Shown: positions 8,160 through 15,658, numbered from the stretch's first letter. The stretch is DNA of 17,472 nucleotides from Pyrinomonadaceae bacterium (GCA_013812565.1 JACCTF010000517.1:1-17472); one strand, 5' to 3'. Notes: generated by a model from the letters alone, not told the origin. Made by a program: numbers and translations.

Positions 8160-8699
8160 CTAATTTTTTGTGGCTTTCTTTTGTTGGCTAGCTGCGCGTT
8201 TTTGTAGCGATTTTGCCCATCGTTGTAAGGTCGGTTGAAGGGGTTTGAAGAGGCGAGTACGGATACTGTGGTTACGCTCGTTCCAAGCGCGTAATCTTTG
8301 TTCCGTATAGGAACGGACGGCGGGCTCAAGATGACTTCGTTTTACGGAGTGGCGTAAAGTTAAGTAATAATGCTGTCCTGTAAGCGAAAAAATAAGAGCT
8401 GCCAAGTTGCTATTTAGAGCGAGTCGCGTTAGCAGTCGCTTGTGAAATGGTTGCGTGGTTGGCAGAATTGTTGATACTGAAATCTCCAACCAAGCTGTTT
8501 GAGTTCCTTGCCGGGGATGGTACAACCCTGGTAGAGCGGCTTGTTTTGAAACGCGTGGATCCGTAATAGAATCAACAAGACGCAAACGATCAACACCAAA
8601 CAGATGTTCACGAGGAATACTTTCGAGTATCTTCTCGATGTTCAATAAAGTTCGGCGCGGCAATTTAGCGCTGGAGGCGTTCTCGATTTTGACTGCCAT
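8160..8699 (-). CDS. Conserved-looking protein of unknown function
   Basis: A 179-residue product from the ATG at 8699; the frame extends to a TTG at 8744 (194 residues), but neither start has a clear ribosome site. I cannot assign a function. Evidence for a real gene: a long open frame in an AT-richer gap and balanced residue composition. Blocks that look structured and family-like are LPRRTLLNIEKILESIPREH near the N-terminus, RLRLVDSITDPRV, ALPGLYHPRQGTQTAWLEI, and LAALIFSLTGQHYYLTLRHS with VKRSHLEPAVRSYTEQRL after it. There is no signal peptide or convincing membrane span. The last ~40 residues are strongly basic (SLQKRAASQQKKATKN), suggesting nucleic-acid or ribosome contact. I believe similar proteins occur in Blastocatellia, but this is memory and not a search. 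It stands alone between the MITE and the inverted-repeat zone. Confidence 0.65.
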   Translation of the reverse strand: MAVKIENASSAKLPRRTLLNIEKILESIPREHLFGVDRLRLVDSITDPRVSKQAALPGLYHPRQGTQTAWLEISVSTILPTTQPFHKRLLTRLALNSNLAALIFSLTGQHYYLTLRHSVKRSHLEPAVRSYTEQRLRAWNERNHSIRTRLFKPLQPTLQRWAKSLQKRAASQQKKATKN

Positions 8700-8759
8700 A
8701 TATGTATTACAGACACTGTAATCGACGGCGGGGGTGCTGGTCAAGATATAGGGTTAGGG

Positions 8760-8885
8760 GTATTACTACTCTGACTACCTAAAGATGACGGGTTGAAATT
8801 CCATGAATCAGTTTGTTATTTCACGACCGAACAATTTCAACACAATCCCAAACCCGTCAAAATCAAGTGGTCAGAGTACTAATGC
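8760..8885. repeat. Long imperfect inverted repeat (arms ~35 bp)
   Basis: The left arm 8760-8794 contains TACTCTGACTAC and TGACGGGTT. The right arm 8851-8885 contains their complements AACCCGTCA and GTGGTCAGAGTA, plus an outer segment GTATTAC against CTAATGC. A nested pair, TTGAAATT (8793-8800) and AATTTCAA (8833-8840), continues the stem inward. Two of the mismatches become G-U pairs if the plus strand is transcribed. It could be a MITE-like element or a structured RNA; no target-site duplication abuts it. Confidence 0.6.
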
Positions 8886-8991
8886 AAAAGCTTCTAAATC
8901 TGTAAGTAGTTGAGGAACTTGCATTTCAATACTTCGGCCAGTTTTTTTTGAAAAAGCCCAGCAAATCAGCAGCCTTTCGCGCGATTGATAA

Positions 8992-9031
8992 ATTAAATGC
9001 AAGTTAGCCCAAAAGCTAACTTGCATTTAAT
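8992..9031. repeat. Perfect 17-bp palindromic hairpin with 6-base loop
   Basis: Arms TTAAATGCAAGTTAGC (8993-9008) and GCTAACTTGCATTTAA (9015-9030), plus one further A-T pair outside, enclose the loop CCAAAA. No T-run follows on the plus strand, so it is not a classical terminator. The inner motif AACTTGCATTT occurs a third time at 8916-8926. Such perfect hairpins are typical of REP-like or IS200/IS605-type ends, but no partner end was found. Confidence 0.65.
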
Positions 9032-9162
9032 AGAGCCCCTCTTGAAGAATCAACAACTTACGGGAATCGCTCCTCAAAAAAATTGTCCGAACCATTGATT
9101 TCAAAGTTTCAAATGATGTTTGTAGATTTGTTTAAGTCCGATGTCTTCAGTGAGATAGATTT

Positions 9163-9192
9163 TTGATGCCTTCACCCTGGTAGGGGTATAAA
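9163..9192 (+). promoter_or_regulatory. Candidate promoter of the tyrosine recombinase gene
   Basis: TTGATG (9163-9168), an 18-bp spacer and TATAAA (9187-9192) resemble a sigma-70 promoter. A start near 9199 would leave almost no leader for the ATG at 9204 and would favour the ATG at 9216 as true start. Found by eye only. Confidence 0.4.
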
Positions 9193-9203
9193 AGAAGTAT
9201 CAG

Positions 9204-10100
9204 ATGGGCTTTACGATGGCACGCGATTTCATACGGGAATACATAACCTATATGCAGACGGAGAAGGGTCTGTCAGCGAACTCACTAGGCGGTTACCGAT
9301 GTGACTTAGAGAAACTTGAGCGCTGGGCGATAGCCTTGGGCTATGAACTGCAGCATCTAACCAGGAATGAAATTCAGGCATGGGTAAGGGGGCTGTCGCA
9401 GTCCGGATTGGCACCGACATCGGTAAGGCGTGCGACATCTGCAGTACGTAACTTTTATCGATTTTTGTTGCTTGATGGTCATCTGAAGATTGATCCGACT
9501 GCTAATGTAACAGTTCCACAAACCCCCACTCTACTCCCACGTTTTTTGACTCAGCAGGAAGTACAACGATTACTCGATGCGCCAGATCTTACCAATTGGC
9601 AAGGAATACGAGACCGCGCATTATTAGAATTCCTTTATGCAACAGGTCTGCGAGTATCCGAGCTTCTCGCGCTTACCTTAAACGCTATTGATATGGATCG
9701 CGGCGTGCTTATCTGCACAGGGAAAGGAAGCAAACAGCGTTATATCCCTATTGGACGCAGTGCTCTCTTTTGGCTTATTAAGTATACAGACACAAGTGAA
9801 CTTACTAAACGCGTAAAGTCACGGCAGATATTTGTGAACGAAGCTGGTAAACCGTTAACACGTCAAAATGTGTGGGTGCTATTAAAGCAATATGCTAAGA
9901 ATATTGGAATTGAGCAAGTGACCCCACATACTATACGTCACAGTTTTGCCACGCATCTTTTACAGCAAGGAGCCGACTCGCGTTCCGTACAATATTTGCT
10001 CGGACACAGTGATTTATCAACTACACAACTGTATATCCATCTTACCAACCATCGATTACGTTCAACTTACGATCGCTACCATCCGCGTGCAAACAAATAG
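9204..10100 (+). CDS. xerD: Site-specific tyrosine recombinase, XerC/XerD type
   Basis: Recombinase of the family that resolves chromosome dimers at dif with FtsK. The N-terminal SAM-like core-binding domain covers about residues 5-90 (FIREYITYMQTEKGLSANSL onward) and the catalytic domain residues ~110-295. All catalytic residues are visible: Arg150 in ATGLRVSEL, Lys174 in GKGSKQR, His242 and Arg245 in PHTIRHSFATHLL, His268 in LLGHSDLSTTQ, and the nucleophile Tyr277. The length (298) and the C-terminal HPRANK match chromosomal XerD/XerC rather than phage integrases. XerD is preferred over XerC from LLGHSDLSTTQLYIHL and the terminal HPRA, but the split is not certain. Start: ATG 9204 has AGAAG upstream, while ATG 9216 fits the promoter better. 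A dif-like sequence lies 20 bp after the stop. Confidence 0.9.
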   Translation: MGFTMARDFIREYITYMQTEKGLSANSLGGYRCDLEKLERWAIALGYELQHLTRNEIQAWVRGLSQSGLAPTSVRRATSAVRNFYRFLLLDGHLKIDPTANVTVPQTPTLLPRFLTQQEVQRLLDAPDLTNWQGIRDRALLEFLYATGLRVSELLALTLNAIDMDRGVLICTGKGSKQRYIPIGRSALFWLIKYTDTSELTKRVKSRQIFVNEAGKPLTRQNVWVLLKQYAKNIGIEQVTPHTIRHSFATHLLQQGADSRSVQYLLGHSDLSTTQLYIHLTNHRLRSTYDRYHPRANK

Positions 10101-10119
10101 TATAACTTTGCAACCGCAT

Positions 10120-10147
10120 GCGTCTGATAATATATATTATGTCGGAA
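10120..10147 (+). other. dif-like Xer recombination site candidate
   Basis: A 28-bp stretch with dif architecture: 11-bp left arm GCGTCTGATAA, 6-bp centre TATATA, 11-bp right arm TTATGTCGGAA. The core-proximal ATAA and TTATGT match the canonical XerC and XerD arms, and the centre matches TGTATA at 5 of 6. The outer half of the XerD arm (normally TAAAT) differs. Its location 20 bp after a Xer recombinase stop is supportive, but AT-rich palindromes are common between genes. Confidence 0.3.
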
Positions 10148-10170
10148 GCCACTTTTGAATCGAAAGTGGC
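10148..10170. terminator. Hairpin downstream of the recombinase gene, possible terminator
   Basis: GCCACTTT (10148-10155) pairs with AAAGTGGC (10163-10170) around a 7-base loop, 48 bases after the recombinase stop. No T-tract follows on the plus strand, so it may be a factor-dependent terminator or 3'-stabilising hairpin and not a classical intrinsic terminator. Confidence 0.35.
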
Positions 10171-10179
10171 ACGTGAAAC
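10166..10179. promoter_or_regulatory. Near-parS sequence (12 of 14 matches)
   Basis: GTGGCACGTGAAAC agrees with the bacterial parS core GTTTCACGTGAAAC at 12 of 14 positions; the right half-site CACGTGAAAC is perfect. No better match was noticed elsewhere in the window. The two mismatching bases lie in the arm shared with the adjacent hairpin. parAB lies about 2.2 kb upstream, which fits typical parS clustering. Confidence 0.35.
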
Positions 10180-10382
10180 CACTACAGTAATAAATGACGT
10201 TGAAGAAGATTCACGGTAATAGTCTGGTTATACTCTTTGCGCTTGTCGCGCAGGTCGCAGCATTGCAGCATTAAGGCTAGACTCTCGTTTTGTCAAAAAG
10301 TAACTGCCTCCACGCTTTTATGTGGAGCTACCCATGTTGTCAGCTATAATCCATTTATGCTATATGAATGAAACCTCTCGAC

Positions 10383-10446
10383 AATTCTTCAATTCATTAC
10401 CGAAGAATTAAACTAGAAGCAGTTAATATTGACACATTCGGTAATG
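10383..10446 (+). promoter_or_regulatory. Two overlapping, mutually exclusive hairpins in the ahcY leader
   Basis: Hairpin A pairs AATTCTTC (10383-10390) with GAAGAATT (10402-10409). Hairpin B pairs CATTACCGAA (10395-10404) with TTCGGTAATG (10437-10446) and has a nested stem, ATTAAACT with AGTTAAT, in its loop. They share bases 10402-10404 and interleave, so only one can form at a time. They end 74 bp before the ahcY ATG. This resembles a riboswitch or attenuator layout, though it matches no known SAH or SAM riboswitch that I recognise. Confidence 0.45.
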
Positions 10447-10493
10447 GGTACAAGATTAAATCTACCATTTATGGCAAAGGATCCAACTAGTAA

Positions 10494-11804
<1,311 letters not shown>

Positions 11805-11844
11805 TATTGTGCAACAGTTATAGGCGACAGATTAAAGGATTTCC

Positions 11845-14157
11845 TCAGGTAGCAGTGCGAGACAAAGTATAAAGGCCGATGGCTCCGAATATAACCAGCG
11901 GAGCCCACGCTGCGACGTAAGCGGGTAGTAGTCCATAAATACCAAGTTGTTGAAACCCACCTATTACTCCCCAGAGCAAAAGCATTATACCTACCGCTGC
12001 GACGAGTGCTGTAATGGCATTTCGCCTGCCGTAAATTAGCGCCAGCGGAACACCTATGCATAACATCACGAATGGCATCACGGGGTCTGAGCGCTTTCTC
12101 TCATAAGCCACAGAGGCTGAGGAAGTGGTCAATCCATGCTCCCCTCGCTGTTTAAGAGTTGTTATGTAACTGCTTAATTGTTTAGCGCTAAGCTGTGACG
12201 GCTTGTTAAGCGCAGGCTTAAAAACCTCGGTCGACTCGTTTATTAGAACTATGTCCGTTAACGGGAGCGATCCGCGAGCGTGAATTGAGTTCTCAGTTGT
12301 GACGAGAAGTTCTCTGGCACCTTGCAAGTTAATCCTCTTAGTTTGGACCAAAAATCCTTTAGTTGCGCTTAGAACACGTTTTAGATGTGTTCCTTCTTGG
12401 TCAAAGTCAAAAATGAGGAGAGAGATAAGTGTGTTCTCATGGTCATCATATTCATAGGAGTACAAACGCTTCATGTCAGAAGACGCTAACCATTGTCTAC
12501 CGGTTGGAGTCACGATCTTCACAACCCCACCACGTAACTGTGCCCGCAACACATCCTGCCGTATATTAGCTTGTGGCATTAAACTTTCTTGGAGTAACCA
12601 CATCCCCGTACTAACGGTCGCCGCACATAGCAGTCCCGGTAAAGCGAGCCTGTACAAACTTTGTCCAGCAGCCCACCACGCGACTGCTTCGCTGCGTCGC
12701 GCCATGAGAGCGTATGTTACCAAGACCGCGACAAGCAGGCTAACGGGAGCTAGTGATATGCCAGCCAGGGGAAGCAGAAAAAACAGGTAGTGCGCGACCA
12801 AAACGACCTTCGCCTGGGTCGCAGTGAGAAATCGCCCTAATTCTAGTACTGTAAAAACCATGAATATGCCGACGAGCGCGCTCAACGCCAGGGCAAAGCT
12901 TACAAATAATGATCGTAGTAACCCCCGATCAAGTAATCCCAGAATAAACGATGTGCGACTTCCCTTCTGATTCAATGCCACACCCTGTTCCCCGTCTGTC
13001 GCTTGTCTCACCCATATTTTTACTATCCCAAAGAGACTTCGATCGTTTGCCGCCAGTAAAATGATACTGCTCCCTAGTGTGAGCGTTATAGCGAGCCACG
13101 CACCAATAAAGGGTGGAACGATCCCGGCGCGCGCCATTTGCTCACCTGTTAATGAAACAAGGTAGTAGATAAAAAGCGCCGCGAGCGAGATTAAGACACC
13201 ACTTGCGCGCCCGCCCCGACGTACACGCAAACCCAATCCCGCGCCGAGCAGGACGAAACACAAAGGTGAGACGGAGAGGGCTATCCGGCGGTGTATTTCA
13301 GTCGCCGCCTCATATTGTTGTTTACCTGTCGTGGAATCGGCGTGCGCTTCAAGCTCTGACAAACTCATCTCGTCTAGCTCTGACTTGCGTGCGCGTAGTC
13401 TTGTCAGCACCTGGCTGCGCCCTGTATCCAGTCGTACGCGCAGTTGGCTTGAACGGTCTGTAACGATCTGTTCGCCGGAAGATTTTCCAACATGTGGAAC
13501 AGGCAGAGTCGTTGATACGGCATCGCTCAAAACGAGTTCGGATTGGTCACCCGATAAATCAATACGCCCCGATCGTGAGGTTATCAGACGCACCTGCCCG
13601 CTCGCCTCCTGTGAATAAATGAATACTCTTCCCCATTGTCCAAGAGTTTCGTCCCCGTCACGCACGTAGATAATTTTCCCTGGTATCTCAGTGTTGAAAG
13701 TGCGTAATTCCACTGGAGAATCTAATTTGTGTAACGCTGCGCGGAGCGTCGTTTCTCGCAGGGATCGCGCCGCCGCAGGCGCGATCTCCAGCCCACAGTA
13801 GAGCGTAAGCAGTGTAGCCGCTATCCCCAACAGCAGGAGGGGTAAGAGCGTCTGCCGCCCTCCGATGCCTGCCGCGCTGAGCGCGACGAGCTCGCTGTCG
13901 CTGCCCATCCGGCTGAAACCGATCATAGTTCCAGCTAAAGTTGCCATCGGCACGGTAAATATCAAGATACCTGGCACAAGGCTAAACGCAAGTTGAAGAG
14001 TCAAGTTGAGCGGAGCACGCGTTGAGCCGAGCAACTCCGCGAACCGATTCGCTTGTTGCGCGAGCAGCATGGCCGTGAGCAGCAGCAGCGTAAGACACAT
14101 GTACGGCAGGATAGCCGCTACGATATATCTCTCCACCAGCCTTTTACTGAAATTCAT
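11845..14157 (-). CDS. Fused LptF-LptG lipopolysaccharide export permease
   Basis: Inner-membrane permease of the Lpt system that works with the LptB ATPase to extract LPS and pass it to LptC and LptA. The 770-residue product contains two complete YjgP/YjgQ (LptF/LptG) units. Unit 1, residues ~1-372, starts MNFSKRLVERYIVAAILPYM and ends in hydrophobic helices with PPFIGAWLAI. Unit 2, residues ~407-770, starts LGLLDRGLLRSLFVSFAL and ends MPFVMLCIGVPLALIYGRRN followed by a helix-loop-helix with LLPAYVAAWAPLV. Each unit has the pattern of membrane helices, a beta-rich periplasmic jellyroll, then membrane helices. A polar linker of about 35 residues joins them, and no stop or frameshift was seen. 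In most bacteria LptF and LptG are separate proteins. ATG 14157 is the chosen start because upstream residues are Arg/Pro/Gly-rich and overlap recO. No ribosome site was evident. Confidence 0.88.
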   Translation of the reverse strand: MNFSKRLVERYIVAAILPYMCLTLLLLTAMLLAQQANRFAELLGSTRAPLNLTLQLAFSLVPGILIFTVPMATLAGTMIGFSRMGSDSELVALSAAGIGGRQTLLPLLLLGIAATLLTLYCGLEIAPAAARSLRETTLRAALHKLDSPVELRTFNTEIPGKIIYVRDGDETLGQWGRVFIYSQEASGQVRLITSRSGRIDLSGDQSELVLSDAVSTTLPVPHVGKSSGEQIVTDRSSQLRVRLDTGRSQVLTRLRARKSELDEMSLSELEAHADSTTGKQQYEAATEIHRRIALSVSPLCFVLLGAGLGLRVRRGGRASGVLISLAALFIYYLVSLTGEQMARAGIVPPFIGAWLAITLTLGSSIILLAANDRSLFGIVKIWVRQATDGEQGVALNQKGSRTSFILGLLDRGLLRSLFVSFALALSALVGIFMVFTVLELGRFLTATQAKVVLVAHYLFFLLPLAGISLAPVSLLVAVLVTYALMARRSEAVAWWAAGQSLYRLALPGLLCAATVSTGMWLLQESLMPQANIRQDVLRAQLRGGVVKIVTPTGRQWLASSDMKRLYSYEYDDHENTLISLLIFDFDQEGTHLKRVLSATKGFLVQTKRINLQGARELLVTTENSIHARGSLPLTDIVLINESTEVFKPALNKPSQLSAKQLSSYITTLKQRGEHGLTTSSASVAYERKRSDPVMPFVMLCIGVPLALIYGRRNAITALVAAVGIMLLLWGVIGGFQQLGIYGLLPAYVAAWAPLVIFGAIGLYTLSRTAT

Positions 14158-14216
14158 AAAGATTGTGAGGAAAAGGAAGGGGGCGGTTGGTGTCCCCCCT
14201 GAAGGGACAAAGGCGA

Positions 14217-14960
14217 TTAGGTGAAGGTCGCTTGCCCGCGCGGTTCGCGCTCCAGCGCACGCGCGATCAACACCTGAGTTACCTGCGCTAATTCCTGCCA
14301 GACAGCCACGCGGACGCTCCGGACAGCGCGGGAAAACTCTACCGGCCCAACCTTTTGGATAGCTCGCAATTGAGCGTATGCTTCGCCCGCTAAAGCAATG
14401 CCGGTGCCTCCCGCGCAAGCGCGGCAACGTAACCCGTTATCGCCGCTTAGATACACGTTTTCGCCATCTTCAAATCGTCGGCTGCACCCTGCGCAACCTC
14501 GCGAATTTGGTAAAAAGCCCGCTAGCCTCAATGTCCATACCTCAAAGTAACGTACCAACGCGGGTAGTGCCTCAGGAACCTCTGCAAGAGCTTCAGCACA
14601 CGCTCTGACCATACGGAAAAGTTTATCGTTTGGCTCCTGCGGTGGCGTAAACTCCAAAACAAGTTCGCTTAGATACTCCATGGCGTGAACGATCTCAGTG
14701 CTTTGGGCTAAGCTAAAGTATGAACGCAGAATCTCTACTTGTTGTAGGCTAACCAGTTCGCGTCCTTCTTTCTCATAGTAGACAAGCGCGATTAAGGTGA
14801 ACGGTTCCAAACTCGCCCCGAATTTACTTTTTAAACGTCGTGCCCCTCGTGCGACACCACGCACCACGCCCGTCTGTCTGGTTAAACATACAACAATCTT
14901 GTCTGCTTCAGCCAACTTGTAAGTGCGTAGCACGATTGCTTCAGTGTTGATTAACCCCAT
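14217..14960 (-). CDS. recO: DNA repair and recombination mediator RecO
   Basis: RecFOR-pathway protein that binds SSB-coated DNA and, with RecR, loads RecA. The 247 residues begin with the RecO N-terminal OB-fold (TEAIVLRTYKLAEADKIVVC, GVARGARRLKSKFGASLEPF at about 35-54). A helical middle (90-150) follows, then a zinc-ribbon with Cys156-X2-Cys159 and Cys179-X2-Cys182. The zinc ribbon is usual in the Deinococcus/Gram-positive style of RecO and lost in E. coli. The ATG at 14960 gives the canonical short N-terminus. It lies 77 bp after the small membrane-protein gene and 59 bp before the LptFG gene on the same strand, probably in one operon. ssb, whose C-terminal tip binds RecO, is elsewhere in the window. 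Confidence 0.93.
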   Translation of the reverse strand: MGLINTEAIVLRTYKLAEADKIVVCLTRQTGVVRGVARGARRLKSKFGASLEPFTLIALVYYEKEGRELVSLQQVEILRSYFSLAQSTEIVHAMEYLSELVLEFTPPQEPNDKLFRMVRACAEALAEVPEALPALVRYFEVWTLRLAGFLPNSRGCAGCSRRFEDGENVYLSGDNGLRCRACAGGTGIALAGEAYAQLRAIQKVGPVEFSRAVRSVRVAVWQELAQVTQVLIARALEREPRGQATFT

Positions 14961-15037
14961 GCCGTTTGCTCGCAGACTTGTTTAACCTAGCTGTGCTAAA
15001 CCATTGTTAAAAACAACCTTCTATAATTTCAGACCGG

Positions 15038-15208
15038 TCACCTTGGGAAGACGTAGAGTACCCACGCAAGTGCTAAACCCACTCCGACAAATTCGACAAA
15101 TACTTTCGCTCCGTAGCGCACACGCTCTTGCACCGTCTCACGGCTGACTATCCCAAAGACAGTGGCGACAAGCAAAGCAAACAATGTCATTACCAGAAAA
15201 TGTGTCAC
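15038..15208 (-). CDS. Small two-span membrane protein (56 aa), unknown function
   Basis: A 56-codon frame with a GTG start at 15208 that overlaps the stop of the preceding gene by four bases (GTGA), a classical translational-coupling arrangement. The peptide begins MTHFLVMTLFALLVATVFGI, a first hydrophobic span at about residues 4-21. A charged loop SRETVQERVRYGAK and a second span FVEFVGVGLALAWVLYVF (about 37-54) follow, and it ends in PR. The hydrophobic-charged-hydrophobic layout and the tight coupling support a real gene; I do not recognise the family. It probably sits in the inner membrane as a helical hairpin with the charged loop in the cytoplasm or periplasm, and may partner the product of the coupled upstream gene. 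Confidence 0.7.
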   Translation of the reverse strand: MTHFLVMTLFALLVATVFGIVSRETVQERVRYGAKVFVEFVGVGLALAWVLYVFPR

Positions 15209-15627
15209 TGCTTTCTCCCCTTTCCGATGTCGAAGGCGTCAAGCATGGCTAAGAAATTTAGCAATCCCGCAACCATCAAAAAGGTGTTGCCATATTCAAA
15301 AGTCGCTCGTTCGGCATACTCCGTGAAACCTGCACCCAATATCCAGCTAATGATGTAAAGCGCACCCGCTCCCAAATTGAAAAAGCCGAACACCTGTGAT
15401 AGTGGCCCATTACTTGTCTCGAAAATATTAAACAGGTGTCCGCCAAGTGCCAGCCCTGCGGCGAACATCGTCCAGACAGCTACACCAAGCAGTAGCCCTT
15501 GCAGCGGGCGCTTCTGCCAAATGTGTCCTGCCCCAGGCACCAGCCATGCTAAGCAGCCCATCGCCCAGGCGCTCGTTGGAGTCTTTGCCACCCCCCCCGT
15601 TTTCAGCCCTACTTTTACATCCGCCAA
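15205..15627 (-). CDS. Small multi-pass membrane protein, DUF6677-like
   Basis: 140-residue protein beginning at a TTG codon (15627). The choice rests on a very strong ribosome site, AAGGAGGA at 15634-15641, seven bases before the TTG; the longer frame reads back into the VWA gene. The product has a short N-terminus (ADVKVGLKTGGVAKTPT), then AWAMGCLAWLVPGAGHIWQK, which is the WLVPGxGH segment I associate tentatively with DUF6677 membrane proteins. At least three hydrophobic spans follow (about 20-35, 42-60, 75-95 and 118-132), and it ends in DIGKGRKQ. It follows the VWA gene by 31 bp and is coupled to the small membrane gene by 4 bp. A run of eight C on the plus strand (G on the coding strand, 15591-15598) falls near codon 10-13. 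Function unknown. Confidence 0.75.
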   Translation of the reverse strand: MADVKVGLKTGGVAKTPTSAWAMGCLAWLVPGAGHIWQKRPLQGLLLGVAVWTMFAAGLALGGHLFNIFETSNGPLSQVFGFFNLGAGALYIISWILGAGFTEYAERATFEYGNTFLMVAGLLNFLAMLDAFDIGKGRKQ

Positions 15628-15633
15628 GATTAA

Positions 15634-15641
15634 TCCTCCTT
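15634..15641 (-). promoter_or_regulatory. Strong ribosome-binding site deciding a TTG start
   Basis: AAGGAGGA on the minus strand lies seven bases from TTG 15627 in the 31-bp gap after the VWA stop. It is the best Shine-Dalgarno match noticed in the window and fixes the start of the DUF6677-like gene. Confidence 0.75.
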
Positions 15642-15658
15642 CGCTCGTTGCTCTAAGT

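Larger units (their letters stand above)
8745..9203. other. Non-coding gap rich in inverted repeats
   Basis: A 459-bp AT-rich stretch between the divergent unknown gene and the recombinase gene. It holds two strong inverted-repeat structures (listed separately), short minus-strand reading-frame fragments at 8871-9003, and a likely promoter for the recombinase at its right end. A 9-mer TAGGGGTAT occurs at 8755-8763 and again at 9181-9189. No complete gene or known RNA family was recognised. Confidence 0.6.

Noticed and set aside
8045..8754. Inverted 10-mer ACCCTATATC (8045-8054) and GATATAGGGT (8745-8754) bracketing the unknown gene as a cassette
   Set aside because: Similarity ends abruptly at ten bases, one copy lies inside the MITE, and there is no target duplication; chance is likely.
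8755..9189. The 9-mer TAGGGGTAT at 8755-8763 and 9181-9189 as a target-site duplication around a 417-bp decayed insertion
   Set aside because: The sequences just inside the two copies show no inverted terminal repeats, and one 9-mer repeat in a gap of this size is plausible by chance.
10290..10350. TTGTCA at 10290-10295 paired with TATAAT at 10345-10350 as the ahcY promoter
   Set aside because: The spacing is far too long. Neither hexamer has a proper partner at 16-19 bp, although TATAAT alone could be an extended-type -10.
10429..10457. TTGACA at 10429-10434 with AAGATT 17 bp downstream as the ahcY promoter
   Set aside because: The -35 is perfect but the -10 is poor and the -35 lies inside the hairpin structure; not strong enough to list as a feature.
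11845..14427. The 860-codon frame as a single protein starting at 14427
   Set aside because: The first 90 residues overlap recO out of frame, are Arg/Pro/Gly-rich and unlike any LptF N-terminus; the ATG at 14157 gives a canonical start.
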